NCBI GenBank assembly: GCA_019118525.1
Contig: DWYV01000039.1
Span: forward strand, 1-64,000
Origin: Candidatus Bariatricus faecipullorum
GTDB lineage: Bacteria > Bacillota > Clostridia > Lachnospirales > Lachnospiraceae
Length of the DNA stretch: 64,000 bases
Direction of reading: 5' to 3'
This document shows positions 51,506 through 58,906 of this stretch, piece after piece (position 1 is the stretch's first letter; each line of letters begins with the position of its first letter). The notes under the pieces were generated by a model. That model did not search any database. It was not told the origin of the DNA and saw nothing but the letters and a program-made list of their open reading frames with translations. The translations under genes and the position numbers were made by a program.

Positions 51506-52831
51506 CTAATTATCAAATGGTGTACTTTCAACATTCATAAAATCTAAGCATATACCACATATATAAATGTTTCCTTGTACTTTTGCCTCTCTAAACCCTT
51601 TTGTTCTTATCGCTTTAAAAAATGCTGTTTTTCCTAGAGAAATCCGTTCTTCCTGCTTACAATAATCTATATAGGCCGCATATAAATCTGGACGTTTCAC
51701 TCGACTTGTTTCATCTTGAATGACAACATTATTGATAAAACTTGCTACGGAATCGCTGTCCTCTTGTAGTCTCGAAACTTCCCCTAAGTTTGCCCCCGAT
51801 TCAAAAAGTTTGCCCCTTTTCAATGCCAGCTTTGCCCCCTCGACTATGTGAGAAATAACAATCTCTACTTCGTTTTCATCGGCCAGCCGTTCGTACAAAT
51901 CTGGAATGAAATCTCCTTCATGCTCAAATCTGATGATAAGTAATCTTCTGTAAAATCCATTAGAGCGATCATCCAGAATTGAAGGGAGTTCATTGCATGA
52001 AAAAAGAAATTTCGCACGATTTTTAAAGAAAAATACCGCCCCTCCCTTATATTCAGCCTTGCACAGGTCTTCTCCGCTCAATTGCTTAATAACCGCCGTG
52101 TCTTTGATAGCGACACTAGATAAGTCACCGCATATATTACATTGCCGATTTAATAAACTGGCAGTTGTAAAACGCTCTGATAATGATTGCAGCGGAATAG
52201 CTGACAAATTATCTGCTCCCAATATACGGGCTTGCTGATTTAATATCACGCTTTTCCCGGCATTTCCTATTCCGACCAAAATCAAAAATTTTTGAAAAAT
52301 AATATCCGGCAATAGGCAATATCCCATGTACTCATAAAGCATTCTTCGGTTATCTTCATCCGGTATCCTACTCAACAAAAATTTATTAAATACGGATTTT
52401 TCAATATCTAGTCCAGGCTTGTAATTATGAGGAATTTGATTTACACTCTTATATGTTGGTGAGTGTTTATGTAAAATACCTGTTTTAACATCCAGCATCC
52501 CGTTAAGAAAATTTACCCAGTATTTCGGATATGCGTTGACCTGTGCTATTTCGACCTGTAATCGATAATCCTTCAGTATCAATTTATAAACCCTCATAAT
52601 ACGTGAGTCTGATCTCAATTTCGGGAGAATTAGTTGTTTGATTAAATGCTGAATGTAAATTCCTTGCTCATCCGATTTAAACACACCGTCCCGATAAATG
52701 TATGGCTTTCCCACAAGGATCATAATGTTATAGTTCTCTATGATGTATTCTGCAATAGAATTTTCGACAATATCATAGGGAACGCCCTTTCGGTTTATTA
52801 GGCAAAATTTGATTAAATCTCCTTCGTCCAA
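51506..52831 (-). CDS. D5/P4-type primase-helicase (DNA replication ATPase)
   Basis: The 441-aa protein matches the phage/plasmid primase P4-type C-terminal half: a D5_N-like region (about 90-170, WVNFLNGMLDVKTGILHKHSP...IPHNYKPG), an SF3 helicase domain with Walker A VGIGNAGKSV (about 187-196), motif B/C region FFFKNRAKFLFSCNELP, and a C-terminal winged helix (about 360-430). It likely replicates the excised element. The primase part is not in the same polypeptide; the CHC2-like gene 18 bp upstream may supply it, a split-primase arrangement. Confidence 0.85.
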   Translation of the reverse strand: MDEGDLIKFCLINRKGVPYDIVENSIAEYIIENYNIMILVGKPYIYRDGVFKSDEQGIYIQHLIKQLILPKLRSDSRIMRVYKLILKDYRLQVEIAQVNAYPKYWVNFLNGMLDVKTGILHKHSPTYKSVNQIPHNYKPGLDIEKSVFNKFLLSRIPDEDNRRMLYEYMGYCLLPDIIFQKFLILVGIGNAGKSVILNQQARILGADNLSAIPLQSLSERFTTASLLNRQCNICGDLSSVAIKDTAVIKQLSGEDLCKAEYKGGAVFFFKNRAKFLFSCNELPSILDDRSNGFYRRLLIIRFEHEGDFIPDLYERLADENEVEIVISHIVEGAKLALKRGKLFESGANLGEVSRLQEDSDSVASFINNVVIQDETSRVKRPDLYAAYIDYCKQEERISLGKTAFFKAIRTKGFREAKVQGNIYICGICLDFMNVESTPFDN

Positions 52832-52849
52832 TTACACCTCCCCTCCTTC

Positions 52850-53377
52850 CTATTCAATTTCAATTCCACACAAAATATCAAGTCTGTAATCTGCTACTTG
52901 AATTTCTGAATAACACCAACTTCGCACGTCACAGAACGGCGGCAAATGACCGGAGTCTAATAAATCCTGGCAAAGCTTTCGCCATTCCTGCAGACGTTCA
53001 ACTTCTTTTACCCATCGTTTCTGTCTGCGTTTTTCCGCCTGTTCTCGCTCTTTCTGCACCTTTTCCTGCCGTCTAATCCGTTCAGCAATACTTTTCCTGT
53101 CCGTTTCATTCGAAACCGCAGAAACACCAAATATAGCGGCTATTTCGTTCATTGCCTCCCAGTTGTTGCAATTCCGAACGTGCGCCCATAAAGCAATAAC
53201 ATCGCCGCCAGTATTTCGCCCAAAATCATAAAAACTTTGTGTCTGCGTATAGAGTTTTATGGATGCAGTTTTTTCACCGGGATATTTGAACATTCCTCGT
53301 TCCGGTCTCCCCATTAGATGAATAGCAACATCTTGAATGTGTACTTGTTCTCTAAAAATTTTGAATTTTTCCGTCAT
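52850..53377 (-). CDS. CHC2-like primase N-domain protein lacking zinc ligands
   Basis: The 175-aa protein follows the fold pattern of the DnaG/P4 CHC2 domain (MFKYPGEKTASIKLYTQTQSFYDFGRNTGGDVIALWAHV, about 29-67), including the EKTxSxxxY and FGxxxGGDVI core. However, the Cys and His ligands are replaced (CPFH position by KYP; HCFGCG position by YDFGRN). The rest is a long Lys/Arg/Glu helix (about 95-140). It probably works with the D5-type ATPase, perhaps as a DNA-binding factor. Confidence 0.7.
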   Translation of the reverse strand: MTEKFKIFREQVHIQDVAIHLMGRPERGMFKYPGEKTASIKLYTQTQSFYDFGRNTGGDVIALWAHVRNCNNWEAMNEIAAIFGVSAVSNETDRKSIAERIRRQEKVQKEREQAEKRRQKRWVKEVERLQEWRKLCQDLLDSGHLPPFCDVRSWCYSEIQVADYRLDILCGIEIE

Positions 53378-53526
53378 ATTCTTTTATTCAACCTCAAATT
53401 ATTTCTGGTAAACCGATCAATTCCTTATTATTGACCGGGTGTTCTTCTTTCAGTATGGGATTTTATTTTCACTCGACCAAGTGATTTCTTTTGTGAATTG
53501 CCCATGATGGGATTTATCTTTGGTAA

Positions 53527-53721
53527 TTATTCGGAGTAGTTTTCTTCAATGTACTCTAAAACTTTTTTCTTATTAATTCTGTAATTGCGCCCAATCCTGC
53601 GGACTGCGCCCGCTTCTTCAGCGATTTTGCAAACTGTTGATATTCCTGTATTGATACATTCTGCCATCTGCTGTTTAGTAACTAATTCGCCGTTTGCATC
53701 CTTATAAGAGAGTTGGTTCAT
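53527..53721 (-). CDS. xis: Excisionase-like HTH protein
   Basis: A 64-aa winged-helix-type protein with LVTKQQMAECINTGISTVCKIAEEAGAVRRIGRNYRINKKKVLEYIEENY, the pattern of Tn916-type excisionases and MerR-like DNA-binding folds. It begins the leftward block at the right side of the element. With the integrase and arm-type sites it could direct excision. GGAGGGAA lies before the ATG. Confidence 0.75.
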   Translation of the reverse strand: MNQLSYKDANGELVTKQQMAECINTGISTVCKIAEEAGAVRRIGRNYRINKKKVLEYIEENYSE

Positions 53722-53788
53722 ACATTTCCCTCCTTCCGACAGTTAATATTCATATCACTTCTTGTCTACATCCATAGTATAACAGATA

Positions 53789-53833
53789 TTGACAGTCGTG
53801 TATAGACATGAGATAATATTTTTATAGACTGTC
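53789..53833 (+). promoter_or_regulatory. Promoter of DUF6076 gene with flanking inverted repeat
   Basis: Consensus TTGACA (53789-53794), 17-bp spacer, GATAAT (53812-53817). GACAGTC (53791-53797) and GACTGTC (53827-53833) form an inverted repeat around it, a candidate operator. The divergent excisionase promoter probably uses TATACT near 53776-53781 (- strand), with a weak -35. Confidence 0.55.
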
Positions 53834-53876
53834 TGTATTTATAGAATAATGGAATAAAAAAAGTCAGGAGATCATT

Positions 53877-54770
53877 ATGTATCCAATAATAATCATCCCG
53901 TTAGAAGATAGCTACGCTATTAGTATTAACAATTTTAAGGCAAAAGACGGTTCTGCATTTTGGATGGAATACCGTTTTGGTGGTATTATAGTTGCCTTGT
54001 ATAACTGCGATATTAATTACATAACGAACAGGATAATTGCTACTATCAAACAATTCAAAGGGAACGATATTGAAGAATTGATTGGAGAATGTTTTGACAA
54101 CATGGGAAAAAGTAACAATGACCTCATTATTGTCACGATGCTACTCAACGAAATACACGTTGAATTACATCAATGGCTAACTTCTTCAGGGGACGCAAGT
54201 AAAGTCTGGAAAAGAATTGCCTCCGTTTTGGGGGGCTATATGGCGTTTAAGTCTTTGATTGACAAACTAATTACCAATTCATTCCAGGAGTTCTCTGATG
54301 AGGCATTGTTCACATTCCAAAAAGAAAGCACATTTGCTAATTTTTACTTAGACAAAAATAAGACTATGAGGGTTGCATATACTTTAGGTACGATATATCC
54401 CCTTTTCGCGCTGGATGTCCTAAAGATTCAGGAGAAAGAAGTGTGCATTAAACGTTGCCAAAACTGCGGGCGTTTGTTCCTACCGATGTCGCGCACGGAT
54501 GAAATCTATTGTGATCGCATTTACCGGAATGGGAAAACCTGCAAACAAGTTGGATATGCAAATAAATTAAAATCTGATCCGTTCAAAGCTGAATATCGAA
54601 AAGCGTACAAAACACAGCACGCAAAAATGAAACGCAATCTAAAAAATATTCCAAACTATAAAGAAAAGTATTTTAATCCTTGGATTGATGCTGCAAAAAA
54701 CGCCATGGAAAAATTCAGGTCAGAAAATAATATAGAAGCCTTTTCTCAATGGATAAAAGAACACAGTTAA
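53877..54770 (+). CDS. DUF6076-domain protein (element cargo)
   Basis: The 297-aa protein ends in a DUF6076-like region with a zinc-finger-type pattern CQNCGRLFLPMSRTDEIYC...GKTCKQVG (about 195-232) and a Lys-rich helical tail. The N-terminal 190 residues are mainly helical. It has its own strong promoter, opposite to most element genes, and sits at the right end next to attR, the usual place for accessory cargo. The function of the family is unknown; phage defence or regulation is only a guess from position. Confidence 0.7.
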   Translation: MYPIIIIPLEDSYAISINNFKAKDGSAFWMEYRFGGIIVALYNCDINYITNRIIATIKQFKGNDIEELIGECFDNMGKSNNDLIIVTMLLNEIHVELHQWLTSSGDASKVWKRIASVLGGYMAFKSLIDKLITNSFQEFSDEALFTFQKESTFANFYLDKNKTMRVAYTLGTIYPLFALDVLKIQEKEVCIKRCQNCGRLFLPMSRTDEIYCDRIYRNGKTCKQVGYANKLKSDPFKAEYRKAYKTQHAKMKRNLKNIPNYKEKYFNPWIDAAKNAMEKFRSENNIEAFSQWIKEHS

Positions 54771-54832
54771 TAAACTTCCCCCTCTCCCGACACGCCGCAG
54801 GAAAAGGGGGATAAAATTTTGCTCAAATATCA

Positions 54833-54854
54833 TTTTGGCGTAATTTTGGCGTAA
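54833..54854 (+). repeat. Right arm-type integrase site (tandem TTTTGGCGTAA)
   Basis: Two copies of TTTTGGCGTAA at 54833-54843 and 54844-54854, matching the left pair at 45349-45371 in sequence and orientation. They lie 107 bp inside the right terminal repeat. Confidence 0.65.
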
Positions 54855-54857
54855 AGG

Positions 54858-54886
54858 TTGATTTCCCATCATTCTCATGCTATACT
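54858..54886 (+). promoter_or_regulatory. Promoter of the queT leader
   Basis: TTGATT, 17-bp spacer, TATACT. The -35 box begins 3 bp after the arm-type sites, so the promoter probably belongs to the element end rather than to the original chromosome. Two hairpins (GCAGACC / GGTCTGC and CGGCGG / CCGCCG) lie between it and the aptamer. Confidence 0.6.
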
Positions 54887-54958
54887 ATCCCTTGTTGCAG
54901 ACCCGCATAAAACCAAGGTCTTTCAAGGTCTGCCGGCGGTCACCGCCGTAAAATGTGC

Positions 54959-55001
54959 CGTGTGTTCGAGACCTTCCACACGTAAAACAAAACTAAAGGA
55001 G
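54959..55001 (+). promoter_or_regulatory. preQ1-I riboswitch of queT (right copy, attR)
   Basis: Hairpin CGTGTG - TTCGAGACCTTC - CACACG is followed by TAAAACAAAACTAAAGGAG. The loop UUCnAG and A-rich tail with CUA fit the preQ1 class I aptamer. The tail runs directly into the ribosome site AGGAG (54997-55001), so ligand binding would hide it and shut off queT translation, as in known translational preQ1-I switches. Confidence 0.85.
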
Positions 55002-55011
55002 CGAATTGCAT

Positions 55012-55506
55012 ATGAAAAAGCAGAATGTAGTCTTCATGACCCAGGCCGCTATGACGGCCGCCATCTATGTGGTGCTCACTGTTGTGTTTGCGCCCTTCTC
55101 CTTCGGAGAAATCCAGGTAAGACTTGCCGAAGCTCTTACCATTCTTCCGGCATTCACACCGGCAGCCATTCCGGGACTTTTCGTCGGCTGTATTATCGGC
55201 AACTTTTTAGGAGGCGCTCTTCTTCCAGATATCATCTTCGGAAGCATTGCCACCCTTATCGGGGCGTTCGGCACATGGGCGCTGAGAAACCAGAACCGTT
55301 TTCTGGCTCCTCTCCCTCCGATTCTTGCCAACACCGTCATTGTTCCCTTTGTACTCCGGTACGCATACGGCGTGGCGCTTCCCATTCCGTTTATGATGCT
55401 GACAGTGGGCGCTGGCGAAATTGTATCCTGCGGCGTGCTGGGCATGATTGTGTATACCGCGCTGTCCAGATATCAGGGACGGATATTTAAAAACGCAAGT
55501 GCTTAA
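55012..55506 (+). CDS. queT: Queuosine-precursor transporter QueT
   Basis: QueT is the membrane S-component-like importer of preQ1 or queuine-type precursors for tRNA modification. The 164-aa protein has five to six membrane helices and the family stretch FAPFSFGEIQVRLAEALTILP, then GLFVGCIIGNFLGGALLPDIIFGSIATLIGA. The preQ1-I riboswitch directly upstream confirms the role. I use the ATG at 55012; a TTG 6 nt earlier is too close to AGGAG. Confidence 0.93.
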   Translation: MKKQNVVFMTQAAMTAAIYVVLTVVFAPFSFGEIQVRLAEALTILPAFTPAAIPGLFVGCIIGNFLGGALLPDIIFGSIATLIGAFGTWALRNQNRFLAPLPPILANTVIVPFVLRYAYGVALPIPFMMLTVGAGEIVSCGVLGMIVYTALSRYQGRIFKNASA

Positions 55507-55523
55507 ATGACAGATGGCTGCAG

Positions 55524-55573
55524 AAAAGGCCGGGAGTTCTCCTGCAGATGCAGGCAGAACCCCGGCCCTTTTT
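55524..55573. terminator. Terminator after queT
   Basis: Stem GGCCGGGAGTTC / GAACCCCGGCC with an inner CCTGCA/TGCAGG hairpin, preceded by AAAA and followed by TTTTT. It separates queT from the convergent membrane-protein gene. Confidence 0.85.
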
Positions 55574-55580
55574 CACATTT

Positions 55581-56486
55581 TCAGTTCGTAGCCGGTTCTT
55601 CCGGCTCTTTCCTTTCCATTTCCATTTCCTTTTCCTTTTTCTTTTCCTCTTCCTCCTCTTCTTCCTCTTCCTGCACAATTCGCAGGAAATCAGCGTCGTC
55701 TTCCTTCAGACGGGGGATAAACCGGCGGGCCATGGTTCCCTTTCCTTTTTTCTTAATATAAAAGTATCCGATAATGGAAAACAGCAGGGCCCCGGCGAAA
55801 TTTACCAGCAGGTCTTCCATGGTATCGTGAAGTCCGATATCCAGATAGCCTCCGACTCCCAGACTTTCTCCGTTTACAATCGTGTCCTGGATTCCCTGAA
55901 TAACTGCCGGTATATTTTCTCCGTTTGGATTCAGGGTGACGGAACGTATCGTGTGAATGACTGTATCTTTCTGCATATCCAGCCCGAAAAACGTATCCAT
56001 TCCGTATTCGAAAAACTCCCACAGCACACCCACGGTCATGGAAAAAGCAAAGGCAGTAAGGGACATAAATACCGGGGAAAGCTCGAATTTCATCTTTTCT
56101 TCCCGGTTCAGGACATCCACCAGGGAAAAACCGATGGCCGCCATCAGAAATCCGTTCATGGTATGGAGTACAACGTCCCAGTTTGGAATCTTCAGATAAT
56201 ATTCCTGAATCTCTCCCAGGATTTCTGCCGCAAATATAAACAGCAGAATGATGATTTCCAGCGTTGTGGGAAACTCAATTTTCAGATTCAGCTGAATCAG
56301 ACTCGGCATGACCAGAAGCACCAGCGTCAGCAGACACAAAAACACATTTTCATAATTCCCGTTCAGTGCCTGAAGCACCATGCAGGCGATAACCAGCGCC
56401 CGAAGCATTATGTATACAAAAAACGAGCTTCTGTGCTCCCGCAGTTCCATGTGAAGAGCTTTCATCATATTTTGAAACCACTTCAT
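55581..56486 (-). CDS. YjdF-like integral membrane protein with acidic tail
   Basis: The 301-aa protein has about seven membrane helices and the YjdF/DUF2238-like segment VLHTMNGFLMAAIGFSLVDVL...FAFSMTVGVLWEFFEYGMD, then YLDIGLHDTMEDLLVNFAGA. Function unknown. The C-terminus carries an extreme Glu/Lys tract (residues about 272-295) encoded by an imperfect GAA/GAG repeat, which could vary in length. The ATG at 56486 has AGGAG 7 nt upstream; an extended frame upstream lacks a ribosome site. Confidence 0.75.
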   Translation of the reverse strand: MKWFQNMMKALHMELREHRSSFFVYIMLRALVIACMVLQALNGNYENVFLCLLTLVLLVMPSLIQLNLKIEFPTTLEIIILLFIFAAEILGEIQEYYLKIPNWDVVLHTMNGFLMAAIGFSLVDVLNREEKMKFELSPVFMSLTAFAFSMTVGVLWEFFEYGMDTFFGLDMQKDTVIHTIRSVTLNPNGENIPAVIQGIQDTIVNGESLGVGGYLDIGLHDTMEDLLVNFAGALLFSIIGYFYIKKKGKGTMARRFIPRLKEDDADFLRIVQEEEEEEEEEKKKEKEMEMERKEPEEPATN

Positions 56487-56547
56487 CCTTTTTCTCCTTT
56501 CCTGTGTACGGTCAAATCTGTTTCGCCTGAAGTCCTGCCATGATGAT

Positions 56548-56580
56548 AAAAATAGGGGATACATCCGAATGCATCCCCTT
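56548..56580 (-). terminator. Terminator downstream of tRNA-Gly
   Basis: On the - strand, AAGGGGATGC / GTATCCCCT with a loop of about 10 nt, followed by ATTTTTA. It lies about 37 bp past the 3' end of the tRNA. Confidence 0.7.
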
Positions 56581-56616
56581 GTACTGTCTGTCAGGTTTGT
56601 TTTTCCATATAGAAAA

Positions 56617-56687
56617 AGCGGGTGATGGGAATCGAACCCACGTATCCAGCTTGGAAGGCTGGTGTTCTACCATTGAACTACACCCGC
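56617..56687 (-). tRNA. tRNA-Gly (anticodon TCC)
   Basis: A 71-nt cloverleaf on the - strand: acceptor GCGGGTG / CACCCGC with discriminator T, D-arm TAGTTCAATGGTAGAA, anticodon arm CCAGC-CTTCCAA-GCTGG (anticodon TCC) and T-arm GTGGGTTCGATTCCCAT. CCA is not encoded. Confidence 0.97.
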
Positions 56688-56797
56688 GTGACTTTTACAA
56701 GTATACTGAAATCCCACCCGTTTGTCAAGACTTTTTCAAAAATTTCTGCAGGGTAATTTCACAGCCGGATTCTGAGGGTTTCTGTCCGGGCCGGTTG

Positions 56798-56826
56798 TTG
56801 CAGGCACAGAAATATGATGTTACTAT
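56798..56826 (+). promoter_or_regulatory. Promoter of the glutaminase gene
   Basis: TTGCAG, 17-bp spacer, TACTAT, about 37 bp before the start codon. Confidence 0.5.
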
Positions 56827-56863
56827 ATAGATACTATTTTGGGGAAAAGCAGGTAAAAAAGGT

Positions 56864-57787
56864 ATGAAACTGACAGAGGACATTTTAAAAGACTCTCTCC
56901 GTTATGGAAAGGGGTTTACCCGGCTGGGGCGCACGGCGCAGTATATTCCCCAGCTTCGGACAGTGAATCCGTATTATCTCGGCGTCTGCACCATGGATAT
57001 GGAAGGGAATGTGCTGGAAGCAGGGGACTCTCACGTTCCTTTTACTATCCAGAGCATCTCTAAGCTGATATCTTTGATTCTGGCAATCCGGGACTGTGGC
57101 GCCGACCATCTTTTTCACGAGAAAGTGGGCGTAGAACCGACCGGAGACCCCTTCAATTCCATCGTAAAACTGGAGACAAAGACCCGCCCCTTCAATCCTT
57201 TTATCAACGCAGGCGCTATCACGGTCGCAAGCTGTATCCGGGGGAAGGATGCCGATGAAAAGTTTGAACGGTTTCTGGAATTCACGAAGAAACTGTGCAA
57301 TAACGAGGAAATCTCTCTGAACGAGCCCGTATATGAATCAGAGCGGGAAACCGGAGACAGGAACCGGGCCCTGGCCTATTATCTGAAAGCCAACGGTATC
57401 CTGGAGGGAGACGTGGATGAATGTATGGATTTTTATTTCCGCATGTGTTCCGTCAATGTGACAGCTCACGACATCGCCCATATGAGCCTGGTTCTTGCGA
57501 ACCACGGTATAAACCCGCTGGACGGGGAAGAACTCATTGAACCGCAGAACGCAAAGGCCATCCGGGCCCTGATGCTGACCTGCGGCATGTACGACGGTTC
57601 CGGAGAATTCGCCATGACCGTTGGCTTTCCGGCAAAGAGCGGTGTCGGCGGCGGTATTGCTGTGCCTCTGGTGGACAAAATGGGCATCGGCGTGTTCGGC
57701 CCCGCCCTGGATGAGAAGGGAAACAGCGCAGGCGGAATCAAGATACTGGAGTATCTTTCCAACAAGATGGAACTCTCTTTGTTTTAA
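56864..57787 (+). CDS. glsA: Glutaminase A
   Basis: GlsA hydrolyses glutamine to glutamate and ammonia. The 307-aa serine-dependent enzyme of the beta-lactamase-like fold shows the catalytic SISK (Ser64-x-x-Lys67), PFNSIVKLE, RPFNPFINAGAI and a C-terminal GVGGGIAVPLVDKMGIGVFGPALDEKGNS. Length fits the bacterial family. It is a single gene with its own promoter. Confidence 0.93.
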   Translation: MKLTEDILKDSLRYGKGFTRLGRTAQYIPQLRTVNPYYLGVCTMDMEGNVLEAGDSHVPFTIQSISKLISLILAIRDCGADHLFHEKVGVEPTGDPFNSIVKLETKTRPFNPFINAGAITVASCIRGKDADEKFERFLEFTKKLCNNEEISLNEPVYESERETGDRNRALAYYLKANGILEGDVDECMDFYFRMCSVNVTAHDIAHMSLVLANHGINPLDGEELIEPQNAKAIRALMLTCGMYDGSGEFAMTVGFPAKSGVGGGIAVPLVDKMGIGVFGPALDEKGNSAGGIKILEYLSNKMELSLF

Positions 57788-57810
57788 CGTTACGATTCCT
57801 CATTGCCCGG

Positions 57811-57839
57811 TTGTATTGCCACGCCGGGAATGGTATAAT
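57811..57839 (+). promoter_or_regulatory. Promoter of the iminopeptidase gene
   Basis: TTGTAT, 17-bp spacer, consensus TATAAT. The leader is about 80 nt. Confidence 0.7.
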
Positions 57840-57927
57840 TACTTTAGTGTTAACTCACAGCATTTTCCACTGGTATGTCATGGAAATTTGCAATTACGTA
57901 TGCCGAAAATGGCAAGGAGGTATTTTT

Positions 57928-58809
57928 ATGAAAATTACTGAAGGCTATATGCCTTACCTGGGGTATCAGACCTACTATCGGATTGTAGGCGAATGCAAAG
58001 GAAACAAAAAACCGCTGCTTCTGCTTCACGGCGGTCCCGGCTCCACACATAACTATTTTGAAGTGCTGGACCGGCTTGCCGATGAAGGACGTGCCATCAT
58101 TTCCTATGACCAGATTGGCTGCGGTAACTCTTATGTAGACGGGCATCCGGAACTGTGGTGTTCCGAGACCTGGGATAACGAGCTGATTCAGCTCAGAAAA
58201 CATCTGGGCCTGGACGAGGTACATATTCTGGGACAGTCCTGGGGCGGCATGCTTGCCATTGAATATCTGTGCGACTACAAACCCGAAGGCGTAAAATCCG
58301 TCATCCTTTCCAGTACCCTTCCCTCTGCGGAGCTCTGGGCCCACGAGCAGCACCGCATGATTAAATTCATGTCCCAGGAAGACCAGGATGCTATTGCCAA
58401 AGCAGAGGAAACCGGAAATTTTGACGACCCGGCTTACCTGGCTGCCAATGACCGTTTCATGCTTCTTCACTGCGCCGGCGAAGTAACCGAAGACTCTCCG
58501 GAGTGCCTGCGCCGTCCGAAGAAATCCGGATCCGAAGCATACGTTGCGGGATGGGGCCCCAACGAATACAATCCGACCGGAAGCCTGGGCGGATGGGAAT
58601 ACCGGGACAAAATCGGCGGTATCAAAGAGCCGGCTCTTATTATCAACGGTACCAACGACCTCTGTACTCCGCTGGTTGCAAAGACCATGTACGACGCCAT
58701 CCCCAATTCCCGCTGGGAACTGTTCGATGGCTGCCGTCATATGTGCTTCGTAGAAGAAAACGACAAATACTGCAACCTTCTGAACGAGTGGATGGAAGAA
58801 CACGACTAA
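57928..58809 (+). CDS. Proline-iminopeptidase-like alpha/beta hydrolase
   Basis: The 293-aa protein is a family S33 alpha/beta hydrolase that likely removes N-terminal proline from peptides. It has the oxyanion motif HGGPG (34-38), DQIGCGNS (the DQRGxGxS equivalent), nucleophile Ser104 in GQSWGG, an Asp in GTNDLCTP and His in DGCRHMC. The ATG at 57928 has AAGGAGG upstream. No signal peptide, so cytoplasmic. Confidence 0.88.
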   Translation: MKITEGYMPYLGYQTYYRIVGECKGNKKPLLLLHGGPGSTHNYFEVLDRLADEGRAIISYDQIGCGNSYVDGHPELWCSETWDNELIQLRKHLGLDEVHILGQSWGGMLAIEYLCDYKPEGVKSVILSSTLPSAELWAHEQHRMIKFMSQEDQDAIAKAEETGNFDDPAYLAANDRFMLLHCAGEVTEDSPECLRRPKKSGSEAYVAGWGPNEYNPTGSLGGWEYRDKIGGIKEPALIINGTNDLCTPLVAKTMYDAIPNSRWELFDGCRHMCFVEENDKYCNLLNEWMEEHD

Positions 58810-58867
58810 TCGAAGAAAACAGAAAAATCCAGAAAAGACTGGAAAAAACCGGAAAAACCAGTATTAT

Positions 58868-58903
58868 AAACAGGGACACGGCTTTTGCCGTGTCCCTGTT
58901 TTT
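58868..58903 (+). terminator. Terminator of the iminopeptidase gene
   Basis: A 15-bp stem AAACAGGGACACGGC / GCCGTGTCCCTGTTT with a TTTT loop and a T tract. Confidence 0.9.
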
Positions 58904-58906
58904 GAC

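Larger units (their letters stand above)
45222..54997. mobile_element. Integrated PICI-like element of about 9.7 kb
   Basis: The element is bounded by 36-bp direct repeats (one mismatch) that are preQ1-I aptamers, and is AT-richer than its flanks. It encodes, left to right, a tyrosine integrase, small hypothetical proteins, a divergent XRE repressor, a candidate type I toxin, a gene-V-like ssDNA-binding protein, a possible small-terminase-like protein, D5/P4-type and CHC2-like replication proteins, an excisionase-like protein and a DUF6076 cargo gene. Almost all genes from the excisionase to the integrase run leftward. I find no relaxase, type IV secretion, capsid or large terminase, so conjugation or autonomous phage production is not supported. 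Helper-phage-dependent satellite is the best fit; mobilisable element remains possible. Confidence 0.8.

Noticed and set aside
45222..54997. Integrative conjugative element
   Set aside because: No relaxase, coupling protein, VirB4-like ATPase or FtsK/HerA-type gene was recognised, and the element is short for an ICE.
56617..56687. tRNA-Gly as the integration site of the element
   Set aside because: The tRNA is about 1.6 kb from the right boundary, and no duplicated tRNA 3' end is found at the left boundary; the duplicated sequence is the riboswitch.
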